Assembly: GCA_009192285.1 (NCBI GenBank)
Contig: WBVU01000017.1
Location: 868,001 to 932,000 of the forward strand
Reading direction: 5' to 3'
From: Morchella semilibera
Lineage: Eukaryota > Ascomycota > Pezizomycetes > Pezizales > Morchellaceae
DNA: 64,000 nucleotides
Shown: in pieces, positions 1 through 9,869 of the stretch
Layout: each line of letters begins with the position of its first letter
How positions within the stretch are numbered: the first letter of the stretch is position 1
Notes under the pieces: generated by a model
The model's database searches: none
The model's input: the letters and a program-made list of their open reading frames with translations, nothing else
What the model was told of the DNA's origin: nothing
Translations under genes and position numbers: made by a program

Positions 1-15
1 AGGTTAGTCTGCTGG

Positions 16-172
16 GGAGACCTCTCCATACAACAGCAATCACTATCCCGCGGCCCTTCTTTGCTGTATTGGCCTGGCTGCAGATTGTTATCAATAGATA
101 AGTACCCTTCTAGTACGTAGAATTGATACGGGGTCAGGTCCATCCGTGCTTATGTACGGCGGGACTATGGGG
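16..172. repeat. Diverged direct repeat, copy 1
   Basis: This stretch of about 155 bases reappears, diverged by scattered substitutions and small indels, at 1246-1389 in the same orientation. Both copies start near GAGACCTCTCC and end with the shared words TTATGTACGGCGGGACTATG. No coding capacity or terminal inverted repeats are visible. It may be the remnant of a larger dispersed element that continues left of the window. Confidence 0.75.
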
Positions 173-178
173 TTACTA

Positions 179-350
179 CAGTATGAAAAAATGGGGGTGA
201 AATCACTACCATAGGACTACGGAATTTAATGACAAATACCGAATTAAACCGGCATTAGAGGAAGTGTACTGTACAAATACCGTATTCTTACCGCATTTCT
301 AGCGTATCAACGGGAATACCGTAGTGATCCCACCCCTCTTTTTGGTACTG
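179..350. mobile_element. MITE with TA target duplication, family A copy 1
   Basis: A 172-base non-coding element bounded by imperfect inverted repeats of about 30 bases. The left end reads CAGTATGAAAAAATGGGGG and the right end, reverse complemented, reads CAGTACCAAAAAGAGGGGTG. It is flanked on both sides by the dinucleotide TA (177-178 and 351-352), the target duplication of Tc1/mariner and pogo-type DNA transposons. A second copy of nearly the same length lies at 24002-24172. It encodes nothing, so an autonomous relative elsewhere would have had to move it. Confidence 0.85.
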
Positions 351-352
351 TA

Positions 353-801
353 GTGAGGAGCGGCCTCCGGCCGCATAGGTACATGTATGTAATCGTCAGT
401 TCGAGAAACCACCGACACTGAAGGATCCAGAAAACTTACAGCCCTGTTCAATGTAATGATGTGGGGTAAATAGCTCCGCACGTAGTCGGGGCCACCTGCC
501 GCTGCACGGCATGCTGGGCCCTCCTTGCTCGCGTGAGGTTGTAGTTTTGGAAGAGAAGAAATATTGATCTCGGCCAGAGGGTTATTATATAGTGATTGGG
601 GTTTGCCAGTGTATGCCGTCTCCCTTAACACACCCGATTCTTTGTCTACTGACAGCTGTAGCCCGCCAGACCACAGAAATCTGGGGCAGCTACCCATCCA
701 GTTGAAACCTTTCGTGGTGACAGAGGTGCCTGACTATTCTATTTAGATGGATGTACCTATGGGTCGGCACACATCATTTCCCGTCCCGCCATTGCAGACA
801 A
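353..801. other. Intergenic, no gene recognised
   Basis: Open frames exist on both strands here, the longest being 132 codons on the minus strand and running into the MITE. None resembles a known protein or shows intron signals. I see nothing functional in this stretch apart from one TACATGTA palindrome at 380. Confidence 0.5.
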
Positions 802-894
802 GCCCCGGTAGTGTAGTGGTTAACACGCCTAGAAACTCAGCACGTAGAAGACAGAGCTGTGAGGGAAGCTTGGGTTCGAATCCCAATCGAGGCA
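802..894 (+). tRNA. tRNA-like gene with probable intron, anticodon unresolved
   Basis: The A-box region TAGTGTAGTGGTTAACACG forms a perfect 4-bp D stem. The B box GGTTCGAATCC sits in a perfect 5-bp T stem. The acceptor arms GCCCCGG and TCGAGGC pair with a single mismatch, and the discriminator would be A at 894. With a 5-base variable loop this leaves about 19-20 extra bases next to the anticodon, as expected for a tRNA intron. The anticodon stem is imperfect and I cannot find a loop with the invariant U33, so the amino acid cannot be assigned. It could be a tRNA pseudogene or a SINE head. A long T run follows directly. Confidence 0.6.
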
Positions 895-895
895 A

Positions 896-912
896 TTTCT
901 TTTTTTTTTTTT
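896..912 (+). terminator. Oligo-T RNA polymerase III terminator
   Basis: A run of mostly T residues, including 12 consecutive T at 901-912, starts two bases after the tRNA-like gene. This is the normal stop signal for RNA polymerase III and supports transcription of that gene. Confidence 0.6.
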
Positions 913-1245
913 CATCCACGCCCGCCTGGTAAGTACTAACACAGCACAGCCTCGTTATAATTAAGTAGCCTCGTACCCATCCCCTATTTTGGCGTGGTTG
1001 GAGATGTGGTATTTTATGTATATTAGTCTATTAGTCCACACCACATAAATAAATACGGAACGAGACTAATGATTAAGTACATATATTCCGATTTGGGGCC
1101 GGTTGGTATATTATTATGGGGGGGGGGGTCTATGTAGTCCTATAGGACCTTGAAGAGCTTTTGCTACAAGCACACGGTAGGTATATATATATGTAAGTAT
1201 TGCTACGGACCTTCGAAACCCATTCCACTCTTTCCTTCCCGCCCC

Positions 1246-1389
1246 GAGACCTCTCCTCCAATCACTATTCCACAGCCCTTCTTTGCTGTTTTGACCTGGC
1301 TGCATATTGTTATCAACAGGTAAGTACCCTTCTAGTAGAATTGATACGGAGATCAGGTCCGTACGTGCTTATGTACGGCGGGACTATGG
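1246..1389. repeat. Diverged direct repeat, copy 2
   Basis: Second copy of the repeat at 16-172, same orientation, with a few short gaps. Here it ends about 30 bases before the MITE at 1419, whereas copy 1 ends a few bases before the MITE at 179. In both cases an unrelated small TA-flanked element lies just downstream. Confidence 0.75.
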
Positions 1390-1418
1390 GTCACGGTCTG
1401 GAGCTGTATAAGTACATA

Positions 1419-1577
1419 CAGTTGAACCCCCCTATAAGGGTACGTCGGGACTAAAAGATTGGTACCCTTATAGGGTGCCTAAGCTTATACCAAGGGTGAA
1501 TCTGTACTGGACAAAGCCTGTGAACACATACGGTTATTCTTATAGGGGGTACCTTTATAGGGAGATCCGATCGACTG
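1419..1577. mobile_element. MITE with TA target duplication, family B copy 1
   Basis: A 159-base element flanked by TA (1417-1418 and 1578-1579). The left end begins CAGTTGAACCCCCCTATAAG. The right end, reverse complemented, begins CAGTCGATCGGATCTCCC and also carries CCTATAAAGGTACC-like words, so the ends are imperfect inverted repeats. The motif CCTTATAGGG recurs inside. A more diverged relative is found near 54638-54781. There is no coding capacity. Confidence 0.7.
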
Positions 1578-1579
1578 TA

Positions 1580-1898
1580 TACTAAGTATCCAGTTCGTAT
1601 ATATGCTATATAGCTACATGTAGATCTCTACGTCTCCAGCCTAATGCTGCCTGAAGATAGGTATTCTATAACTATGGAGAGTAAGTACACCGCTACATGC
1701 ATCTGAGGCCGGAGCGCACCGCCCCCAGCGCCATGATGCGGGCCCCCGTCTTCCTTGAGCCTACGGGCTGGCTAGGCTAAGGGACAGTCTGATTCTACAG
1801 GGCACAGACATACATCACACCAAGACGCACACCGAGCCATCAACAATGATAAATAAAAATAAAAATATAAATAAAAAAAAATAAAAAAAAACTACCTA
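1580..1898. other. Downstream region of the dehydrogenase gene
   Basis: About 320 bases with an A-rich stretch of AAATAAA-like words at 1848-1890, immediately after the stop codon of the minus-strand dehydrogenase gene. It can serve as its polyadenylation region. A TACATGTA palindrome lies at 1615. No gene is visible. Confidence 0.5.
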
Positions 1899-2838
1899 CT
1901 ACTTCCCCTCCATAAAAGCCTTAAACCTCTCCCCCCACTCGCCGCCCCTCCACCTACTCAGCGCGGGGCGCCCCTCCACGATGTCGCCAGCAGCCCAGGC
2001 AACCCTCCTCCTGTCCATGTCCTCCGTGACGTCGTTGTCCGGACACACGACGTAGAAGTCGCCGCGGTCCATTTTGGCGGCGAGGCGCTCGGCGACCTGG
2101 TCTGCGGTCCACGCGCCCGCGGGCTTGTCGGTCTTTCCGACGCCCGTCATGCCCGTGTGTGTCCATCCGGGGACGAGCAGGTGCACGGAGATGGGCGTGT
2201 CCTTGAGGTCGAAGGAGAGGTGCTCGGCGAGCGACTTGACGGCAGACTTGGATGAGTTGTAGCCCGGGTTGGAGGGCGGGTTGGTGATCCCTTGCTTGCC
2301 TGCGGGGGGGTTAGTGGATATCTTGTATACTGGGTATGTTTTGAAGACTTACTGCCCAAGATGACGATGGAGCTTGGGCCCGAGTTCTTCCTAAGCGTTG
2401 GCAAGAACTCTGCAACCCCGTTCAAGACGCCAAAGACATTCGTATCAAACATCTATGCACGCATCAGCCACGCCCTGCCCAACTTCACACAACCCCCAAA
2501 CTCACCTTCCTAAAGCTGTCCACATCCTCCCAGTCCGTCTTCGGGCCCACCGCAGCATTCAAGACCAGCAGGTCGACCCTGCCGCCAAAGCTGCTGTCAA
2601 CGGCGCGGCTGACGGCGCCCCACGCCCCGCGGTCGCCCACATCCATGGCAACGGTCTCGACGCTGCCCGGCGGCGCGTTGAGCGTTGCGGCCGCGGCCTC
2701 GAGTTGCGGCCCGTTGATGTCTGTCAGCACTAGCTTGAGGCTGTGGGCTGCGCATAGGCGCGCAATGGCGAGGCCGATCCCTGAGGCGGCGCCGGTGATC
2801 ACGGCTGTGTTTGAGGCGGCGAAGACGGGGTGTGGCAT
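1899..2838 (-). CDS. Short-chain dehydrogenase/reductase (SDR), three exons
   Basis: Predicted NAD(P)-dependent oxidoreductase of the classical SDR family, about 277 residues, the usual length; the substrate cannot be deduced. Exons run 2838-2506, 2452-2353 and 2299-1899. Both introns are 53 bases, have GT..AG ends and keep the frame. Near the N-terminus is the Rossmann nucleotide-binding motif TGAASGIG. LVLNAAVG stands at the place of the usual NNAG motif. The catalytic pair is seen as YNSSK, read across the second splice junction region. A short tail follows the LLVPGWTHTGM segment typical of the family. I chose the ATG at 2838 because the Rossmann strand begins ten residues later. No targeting signal or pathway neighbours are visible. 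Confidence 0.9.
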
Positions 2839-4392
2839 GGTGCTGTGTCTGTGTCTGTGTCTGTGTGTGGGGTGTGTTGGTTGCAGGTGAAGGAGGGAGG
2901 GGCAGGGCGGGTATTTATTGGGCGGGCGGGCGGCCTGCGTGGGTGGAGTTATCCGGGCGCTATCGCCGTTACCTCCGCGTGTGGGTGTGGTCGCCGAGTG
3001 AGGGGTTGTGACCCAGATCTCTTGGCTGTCGTTGCTTCCTGGTGACGCGGGATGACCTGGGCCTGACATCAACGGAAAAAGGGCTAATGATATTCCAAAC
3101 AGGTATTTTTTACCCCTAGAGAATTGAGCCCCTGCGCCAAGGTCTATGCTTAGGAAGCAAGTGCTCGCCCAGAGGGGGGTGGGGGTATCTCCTAAGTCCG
3201 GGCTACTACTAACTTATAATTGCTATATATGTGCCGGTAAAATAGATAGAGCTGCATGGGCCGGACATATCAAAGCACCATTTACCCAATTAAACAGGTT
3301 TCTCGCCTAATAAATTAATATATTGGCAGCTATCGGTCTTTAGATATAACTACTTGTTATACCCTACTCCATTCGAGTCTTATTGGTTAGTAGACAGCAT
3401 GCATGCATAGAATATTACAATTGTATACCAGATCTAGCCGGTGCATATACCCCCCTAGATGTAGTCAAGTACAGTGCACGTCGAGCTAGGGTACCCAAGC
3501 TATGTGAATCGACACAGCCAATTCAAGCCCTTAGGAAACACTGCTGTAGCTACTTAGGCGTGTATATGCCCTTTATGGCGGCGTGATATTCATGAATGCC
3601 CCTTAAACGCCAGTACAGTCGTAAGAATATATTCATACGCACTATTCTGGCGGCTGCAAGGTTTCGATATGATCTGGATACAGGGCGCCCTCTAGATGGC
3701 CGGAGGGTGGGATCTGTTCTCTAATGCCGCGCGCGAGGCTTCTTATAATGTCCTGCGCTATGACTATGTACCTATTCCAAGATCTTTGCAGCAGTCCGCG
3801 CTGGTCCCGGGAGCTGGTAAGGCGCCGGGGGTGGGTGGGGAGGGAACTGAAGGGGATAAATGTGCAGTTTGGAACTACATATTCCACAAGGCCATTCGTA
3901 TGCTATGTAGTACTGGCGTGTGTGCCTATTTGAGCCACGCTGAAATAGTGGCGTACAGCGGACGTAAAAGAAAGGGCCAGTGACGTTCTTGGTGGGGCCA
4001 CACGTATGTACCAGTAAGATAAGCAGTAGGAAGTACTTTATTTAAAAACTTGTAACAAAGGAACTCGCTAATCCGCCTACAGGAAAATCGTCACAAATAG
4101 AAACATCCCGCCTTAGTCCCGTCGTTATCCATAGTTATGAGAAACAGCGCGTACCTACATAGGAGATGAAGAGAGTGCTAGCTAATCAATTTCTAGGCAC
4201 ATGGTAGTAATGAAATTCTTATATATATGAAAGATATAGAAAACTGATCCCGTAGGGGGAGACTCGTTAAATACATGGCTGTTTCAAAACATTAAGATAT
4301 CTGGATAGATATAGGCCCATGGATCCAACCATCGTAGCTAATTAGGAGATTCTATAGGTTCACCGAGCAAACCGTAACCCTGTTGCCGTGAA
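2839..4392. other. Intergenic, no gene recognised
   Basis: The first 60 bases upstream of the dehydrogenase contain a GTGTCT-type microsatellite in its probable 5' leader. The remaining 1.5 kb has only short, unconvincing open frames, the largest 95 codons, on both strands. No inverted repeats, RNA genes or transposon ends were recognised. Confidence 0.5.
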
Positions 4393-7300
4393 CTATCTCC
4401 AAAAGAGCCGTCTCGAATGTGATTGATAGTGCTCTTTGAGAATATTGGCCACATCTTTTGACCAGGCAAGGTCAAGTGGGGTCTTCCCGTTGTTGTTTCT
4501 TGCCATGGGGTCGACTCTTGCCTGCGCCAATAGTGACTTGACTATACCCTCCGTGCCCGGCCAATAGGCCATGGCCGCTTGGTGTAGCGGGGTATTTCCT
4601 TCGTTATTCCTTACCGTGGGATCGACTCCTTTACGCTCCAGCAGTAACTTGACTACCCTCTGATTCCAATCAGTGGATGCCGCCAAGTGTAGTGGAGTAC
4701 TTTCTGCTTCATCTCTTGCCATGGGATCGACTCCTTTATACTCCAGCAGTAACTTGACTACCTCATGATTCCCACCAGTGGATGCCGCCAAATGTAGTGG
4801 AGTACTTTCTGATCCGTCTCTTGCCATGGGATCGACTCCTTTATACTCCAGCAGTAACTTGACTACCTCATAATTTCCACCAGTGGATGCCGCCAAATGT
4901 AGTGGAGTACTTCCTGATCCGTCTTTTGCCATGGGATCGACTCCTTCATACTCCAGCAGTAACTTGACTACCTCATGATTCCCACCAGTGGATACCGCCA
5001 AATGTAGTGGAGTACTTTCTGATATATCTCTTGCCATGGGATCGACTCCCTTATGCTTCAGCAGTAACTCGACTACCTCATGATTCCCCCAAATGGATGC
5101 CGCCAAATTTAGTGGAGTCGCTTCGAATCTATCCCTTGCCATGGGATCGACTCCTTTATGCTCCAGCAGTAACTTGACTGCCGCATGATTCCCCCAAATG
5201 GATGCCGCCAAGTGTAGTGGGGTACTTTCTGTTTCATCTCTTGCCGTGGGATCGACTCCTTTATGCTCCAGCAGTAACTTGACTACCTCATGATTCCCAC
5301 CAGTGGATGCCGCCAAATGTAGTGGAGTACTTCCTGATCTGTCTCCTACCATGGGATCCACTCCTTTATGCTCCAGCAGTAACTTGACTGTTGCTACCGA
5401 TCCAGATGTAACTGCCCTGTGTAGCGGTGTCTGACCCTGCCGGTCTTTGGCATTGATCTTGACCCTCCGCCATTTTAGGGAGCTTTTTTGCTTCAGTAAT
5501 ATTCTTACTACAGACACATCCCCTTGTATAGCGGCTAGGTGTAGCGGTGTTTCTTTCCTTCCATTTAAAGAGTTAATGTCTACTCCGCTATCTATCAACT
5601 TCTGGAGAAGACTGAGAATGCCAAAAGAGCATGCTAAATGTACCGGCGAATTGAAGGCGTCCTGACCGGGGGCGTTGACTACCTCCCACCATGTGTTACG
5701 GATAGTGGAACATTTGTTAAAGAATGGGCTTTTGAGGTCAAAGACTTGATTAACAGTTTCCACGGACTGGTTGGCATGTACTGGCCAAAACATGACTGCA
5801 TACCAGAGGAATGGATCAACACTCTCGGATGGAGTGATATCATATACCCCCCGGGCCACCCAGACCTCTTGGTAGCCGTGAAGGGCATTTTCTCTATATA
5901 GTTAAAGCATGTCTTTGTAAGGGACTTTTCGGCCTCCCCTGGTAGGCATCGATACCAGGTTGGTGTGTCTGTCCCATATTCTTGAATCATAAAGTCTTTC
6001 GTAGACTGGTGTACGAAGTTGATGATTCCCTGTTGTTCGTGTACCAATGAACTACAGACTCTGATGAAATCCTTCAAGGTTTGTTCGAAATCGTGGACAG
6101 ATCGGTAGGGATCCGAAGCAAATGAGAGTGCAATAGCCAGAGCCTTGATACTGAGTGGTTTCTTTGCAAAGGTAATCCATATAAGAGTTTGTTTTGTATG
6201 CTCGCGAAGGGCTTTGGGAATTTCGTCCAAGATCCTCTGATATATACCATATAAATCTCTCGGGAGGGCTCTTAGCCTGATTTTGATCGCCTCATTTGTA
6301 AGGTCTTTTCTGAGCTCCTTCAAGACCAATGAAACCCACAGAAACGTATCATTAGCTTTCGCCTTCAAGGTCCTCCGCACCTCTTTGGCATCCATATAAG
6401 ATTTCTCTTTGTGTAATCGTTCAACCTCAGAATCAATGAATCGGAAAAGATCATTTCGGAGTTTCTCGGTTTTCAAGTCGAGGTCAACCTTCACAAATGT
6501 TGTCAAGGCTTCGCATATATCAGGGTAGTTTCTGCTAGTAATGATAATCTTTGTGGAAGTTCCCTTCGGCCCCTGTAAAAGTGCCCTAAGGCGGCCTAGA
6601 AATTCCGTACGAGAATTCTCCTCGCATTCATCGAGTCCGTCGATAATGAGGTAGAGCACTGATGGAGAAGTTTGGTCGTTTAGCATACCGAGGAAAATTC
6701 TCCAAAGATCCAGGAATGACGTAAAAATCCGTGCCCCCTCAATCTTGTACTTCTCATCATTCCAAATAACCTTGAGGAGTGCTGGGCGCCTCTGGAGCAT
6801 CTGTAAGAGAACTCCTCTCATAATACATACTGCTGTATTTCGAGAATTATCTTTATTGTTGCAGAAGTAATAGATCAACATTGTGTCTGAGGTTTCCATG
6901 GAATTACGATTGGGCCGAAATTGGCTATTGAGGTGATCGATGAGGAAAATAGAGAAAATGGTTTTCCCTTTACCAGGTCTGCCGGATAAGTGTAGGAGGG
7001 GGGATTTTTGGTCATTGAGCCAAGTCGCATATTCGGGTGTGTCGAGAATCCATTCACAAGTACCATCTAAGTGTTTTCCCTTGAATGCAACAATTTCGTC
7101 TTTGTCACTTGCTGGATCAGATAGATATAATTGTCTCTTCACTTGGTCGATGTCGATATCGATGGCGTCGACTGTATCAATTAGACTTGATATTTTAATT
7201 TACCAGTAAACATCAGAATCAACTAACCACTACTAATCGCACCACCGTATGTTGAACTAGCAGGTTGTGAAGACATAGTCCATCGGGCTCTTGTCGCTTC

Positions 7301-8659
7301 TGCCGCGGTTTGTCTGGCTTCAACACCTGCTATGCTTCTATGACTAACCACATTGGTGGTAGCCTTATTTCGCCTCAATTCTTCCCTAACCCACCGTCCA
7401 ATTTCATCCGTGATTGCAATATATCCTTGATCTTTGAGATCCCTGAATTTCACCATATCCCTGTGATTCGCATGCAAAGGGTAGCTCGAGTACGCTGAGA
7501 GTATTGCAGAGTTTTTGGGTACAATCTATTTGTGGATTTATATAGCCGTCAGTTGCGTATTTCAACATGCAAGATATAAGGATGGTGAGAGATCATTTAC
7601 CTCGCCGATTCCTTTAATAGGAAGCTCCTCGTAAAAGCAAGTAATTTTGATTCTTCGGTCATCCGGAAGACCCGTTAGTACCCTGTGGAAATCTTGCTGT
7701 ATCCTAGCTAGGGTTTCCGAGCGTGATGTCAAAGACCTAAGAATTTCCTTGTTTGGTTTTGTAAAGAGCTTTAGAAAGTTTGCGCCAAGAACGGCCAGCT
7801 CTGCCTGACTTGAACCGCAGTGTGGCGTGCCGAGAAATGCGATAGCGGTTGTGGATCTTATAATCTTTCTAATATAATCTTCATGACTAGTGTTTGAATT
7901 CAACAGACACTTTTTCGATATAAGTTAGCATACTAAAATATAAAACATAAAGCGAACCAGCTAGCTATAAGCTTATTGAAATCAAGAAAGGGTTTATATT
8001 TACTAACATCTTCGATGACTAGCCCCCCAAGACTATGTCCAATAAATATTATTGGACGTTCCATCTATATATCCTCGATTTTAGTGGCTAAGACCAGATA
8101 AGGCCGGGAGACATTTTGGCCCTTACAGTGTCTGTACGCTCCCTTATATTCCCAAGCGCTCCTGATAGTGCTTTTGCATGATCGAAGACCCTATTTTGTG
8201 ATGCCAGGTTCCAAAAGCCCGCCACGTCTGCGTCGTAACCGAAAGTAATGATCCGGGCATCACTGATTGATTGAGGAAGCAGATCTTTTGGCCAAAAAAC
8301 AGGTTTATCTCCGTCCTTTTTAGGCTTTGCTGTCCATGTCGTAATACAACCGCCTGTCAAGCCATGGACAAACACGATGCTTATTTAAATACATATTAGC
8401 TAGGACTGCACGGCCATAGTTCGATCTATAATAAAAAAAAAGAGCCTAAGCATTTGCTTGCCCAGAATCACTTACTCAACCTTATCTTGCTCAAGGTCTT
8501 CCCGTAAAATATGGCAACCGTACTTCTGATCCGTTAAATTGATGAGGCTGCGTATATTAGCAAAGCTGTAATGGCAATGATTAACAATGTAACTTACTCC
8601 TCCCTTGCTTCACCTGCTATTTCCTTCTCTTTCCCTTTCCGGCTTCCAAATAATGGCAT
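4393..8659 (-). CDS. NLR-like protein: alpha/beta-hydrolase head, NACHT, ankyrin repeats (apparent frameshift)
   Basis: Fungal NOD-like receptor type gene, proposed role in self/non-self or microbe sensing. Exons: 8659-8598, 8547-8476, 8379-8127, 8064-8008, 7909-7601, 7525-7228 and 7171-4393; introns are 50-98 bases with CTAAC-like branch sites. The head is a SERAC1/lipase-like alpha/beta hydrolase with DIVFVHGLTG and the nucleophile elbow GHSLGG (near residue 140). NACHT follows, with Walker A GRPGKGKT (near 414-421) and Walker B LYLIIDGLDECEE. About eleven ankyrin repeats end the protein. Near 5895-5900 the reading frame changes. Deleting one TA from the TATATA run would restore a continuous protein of about 1,275 residues through a plausible RENALHGYQE segment. 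It may be a real pseudogenising slip, an allele or a sequencing error; an intron removing conserved sequence is less likely. Confidence 0.85.
4580..5420 (-). repeat. Near-identical 105-base tandem repeats encoding ankyrin units
   Basis: Within the last exon, units of exactly 105 bases (35 codons) repeat about eight times; for instance the word GGGATCGA recurs at 4618, 4723 and 4828. Units differ by only a few substitutions, mostly at codons facing variable ankyrin positions. The flanking ankyrin units (about 5420-5650 and below 4580) are much more diverged. This points to recent unequal exchange or gene conversion. Confidence 0.9.
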
Positions 8660-9233
8660 CGTATTGTTTTATTGAAAGTACCTCTAGTTTTGAATAATAG
8701 GAAGAGTCTTAACCACGACTGAGAGGATCGCAGCCTAGGAGAGGGTGGTCCTTGAGCGCGAGGCTAATAAGAAAGGTTGCGGGTCAGCCTTGTGTCAGCA
8801 AGGCGTACCTACGCTCTGGGTGGGAAAACCCACAGCAGGCCGAGTCAATGAATGATAGGGCGTAAAGCCGTCGGTAGGTATTTTGTTTTTCCCGCATGGA
8901 GCAAGCTGAGCCCTCATATACTCTACGAATATTTTTTGGGCGAAGGCCCGATGAGTCTGACTATACTGAGTATATGTATACCTAAAGTGCCTTTAGCAAC
9001 TATGCTCCGAGCCTTCATATATTCGTAGTGTCCTGACGTTTTTGAACGCGACTGATATTAATTCTCGAATAATCCACTAACGTGTTCCACCTAGGACGCA
9101 ACCGTCACTGGGGAAGCGATCGGGCAGTATGAAAATATAGTGATTTTATTATTATAAGAGCATGTCCAGAAAAATTGAAAGAAAAAAAACCCGGACAAGC
9201 TTGGAAAGGCGTTGTAAATCCCTAATTATAGTA
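8660..9233. other. Intergenic between NLR gene and pogo relic
   Basis: No gene is recognised in these 574 bases. They contain the promoter of the minus-strand NLR gene. A CAGTATGAAAATATAG stretch at 9125 resembles the CAGTA start of TA-inserting transposons and may be the outer end of the pogo relic, but I find no convincing partner beyond 13448. Confidence 0.4.
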
Positions 9234-9869
9234 CTACTTTCTTCCACCCTGCCTTGTAATACGGTTGTGCTTCTGAGTGGTAGCCTTTTCTTTTTGCTCG
9301 TGTAGCCTCCTCAATCTAAGCACGTCCTCTACTGATACTATAACTGCTTTAGAAAGAACTTTTCTACTCTTAACCTTATTGGTATCGCTAATCTTTGATA
9401 CTTTTTCCTGTAATCTATGTATTTCCTCCTTCAATAATACAACTTCTGCAGTAGCGTTGGCAGCAACATTTGCTAGTTTTGTTACCAATATTGCTTTTTT
9501 GTACTCTGACTCAGGGGAAATATCTGGGAATAAAGAAAGAGTTTTCCGGGTATGGAAAAAGATGCTTCTTCCATGTTCTGGTGTAGGAGGAAGGTGGGTT
9601 GACATAGTCGCTTTGGGGGGTGATGATTTAATGGTTTTGTTAAGGCTGAGTGTGCGTTTAGGATTGTAAGGGTGTATACCAGTCGCTTCAAATGCACTGA
9701 GGATATTTTTAGGCGTGTATGTAAGAGCTCGGGCTTGGATCAAAAGAGGATAAAAGGTTCCTTTATGAATTCCGGGACCTTTTTGCAAGTAATCATTTAA
9801 GATGTTTGAATAATTACGCTGTAGAGGCTCAAATAATCCGACATCGAGAGGTTGTAAAATGTGTGTTGA
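9234..9869 (-). pseudogene. C-terminal part of pogo-type transposase
   Basis: The frame begins with STHILQPLDVGLF, the highly conserved segment after the second catalytic residue in DDE transposases of the pogo/Tigger/Fot1 group. It continues through FEATGIHPYNP, another family hallmark, to a Lys/Arg-rich tail with a coiled-coil-like stretch (EVVLLKEEIHRLQEKVSK). The open frame extends upstream into repeat sequence, which is not part of the transposase. The catalytic core is absent. Confidence 0.85.

Noticed and set aside
299-697. 132-codon minus-strand open frame
   Set aside because: It runs into the MITE, has no recognisable similarity and no intron signals; probably chance.
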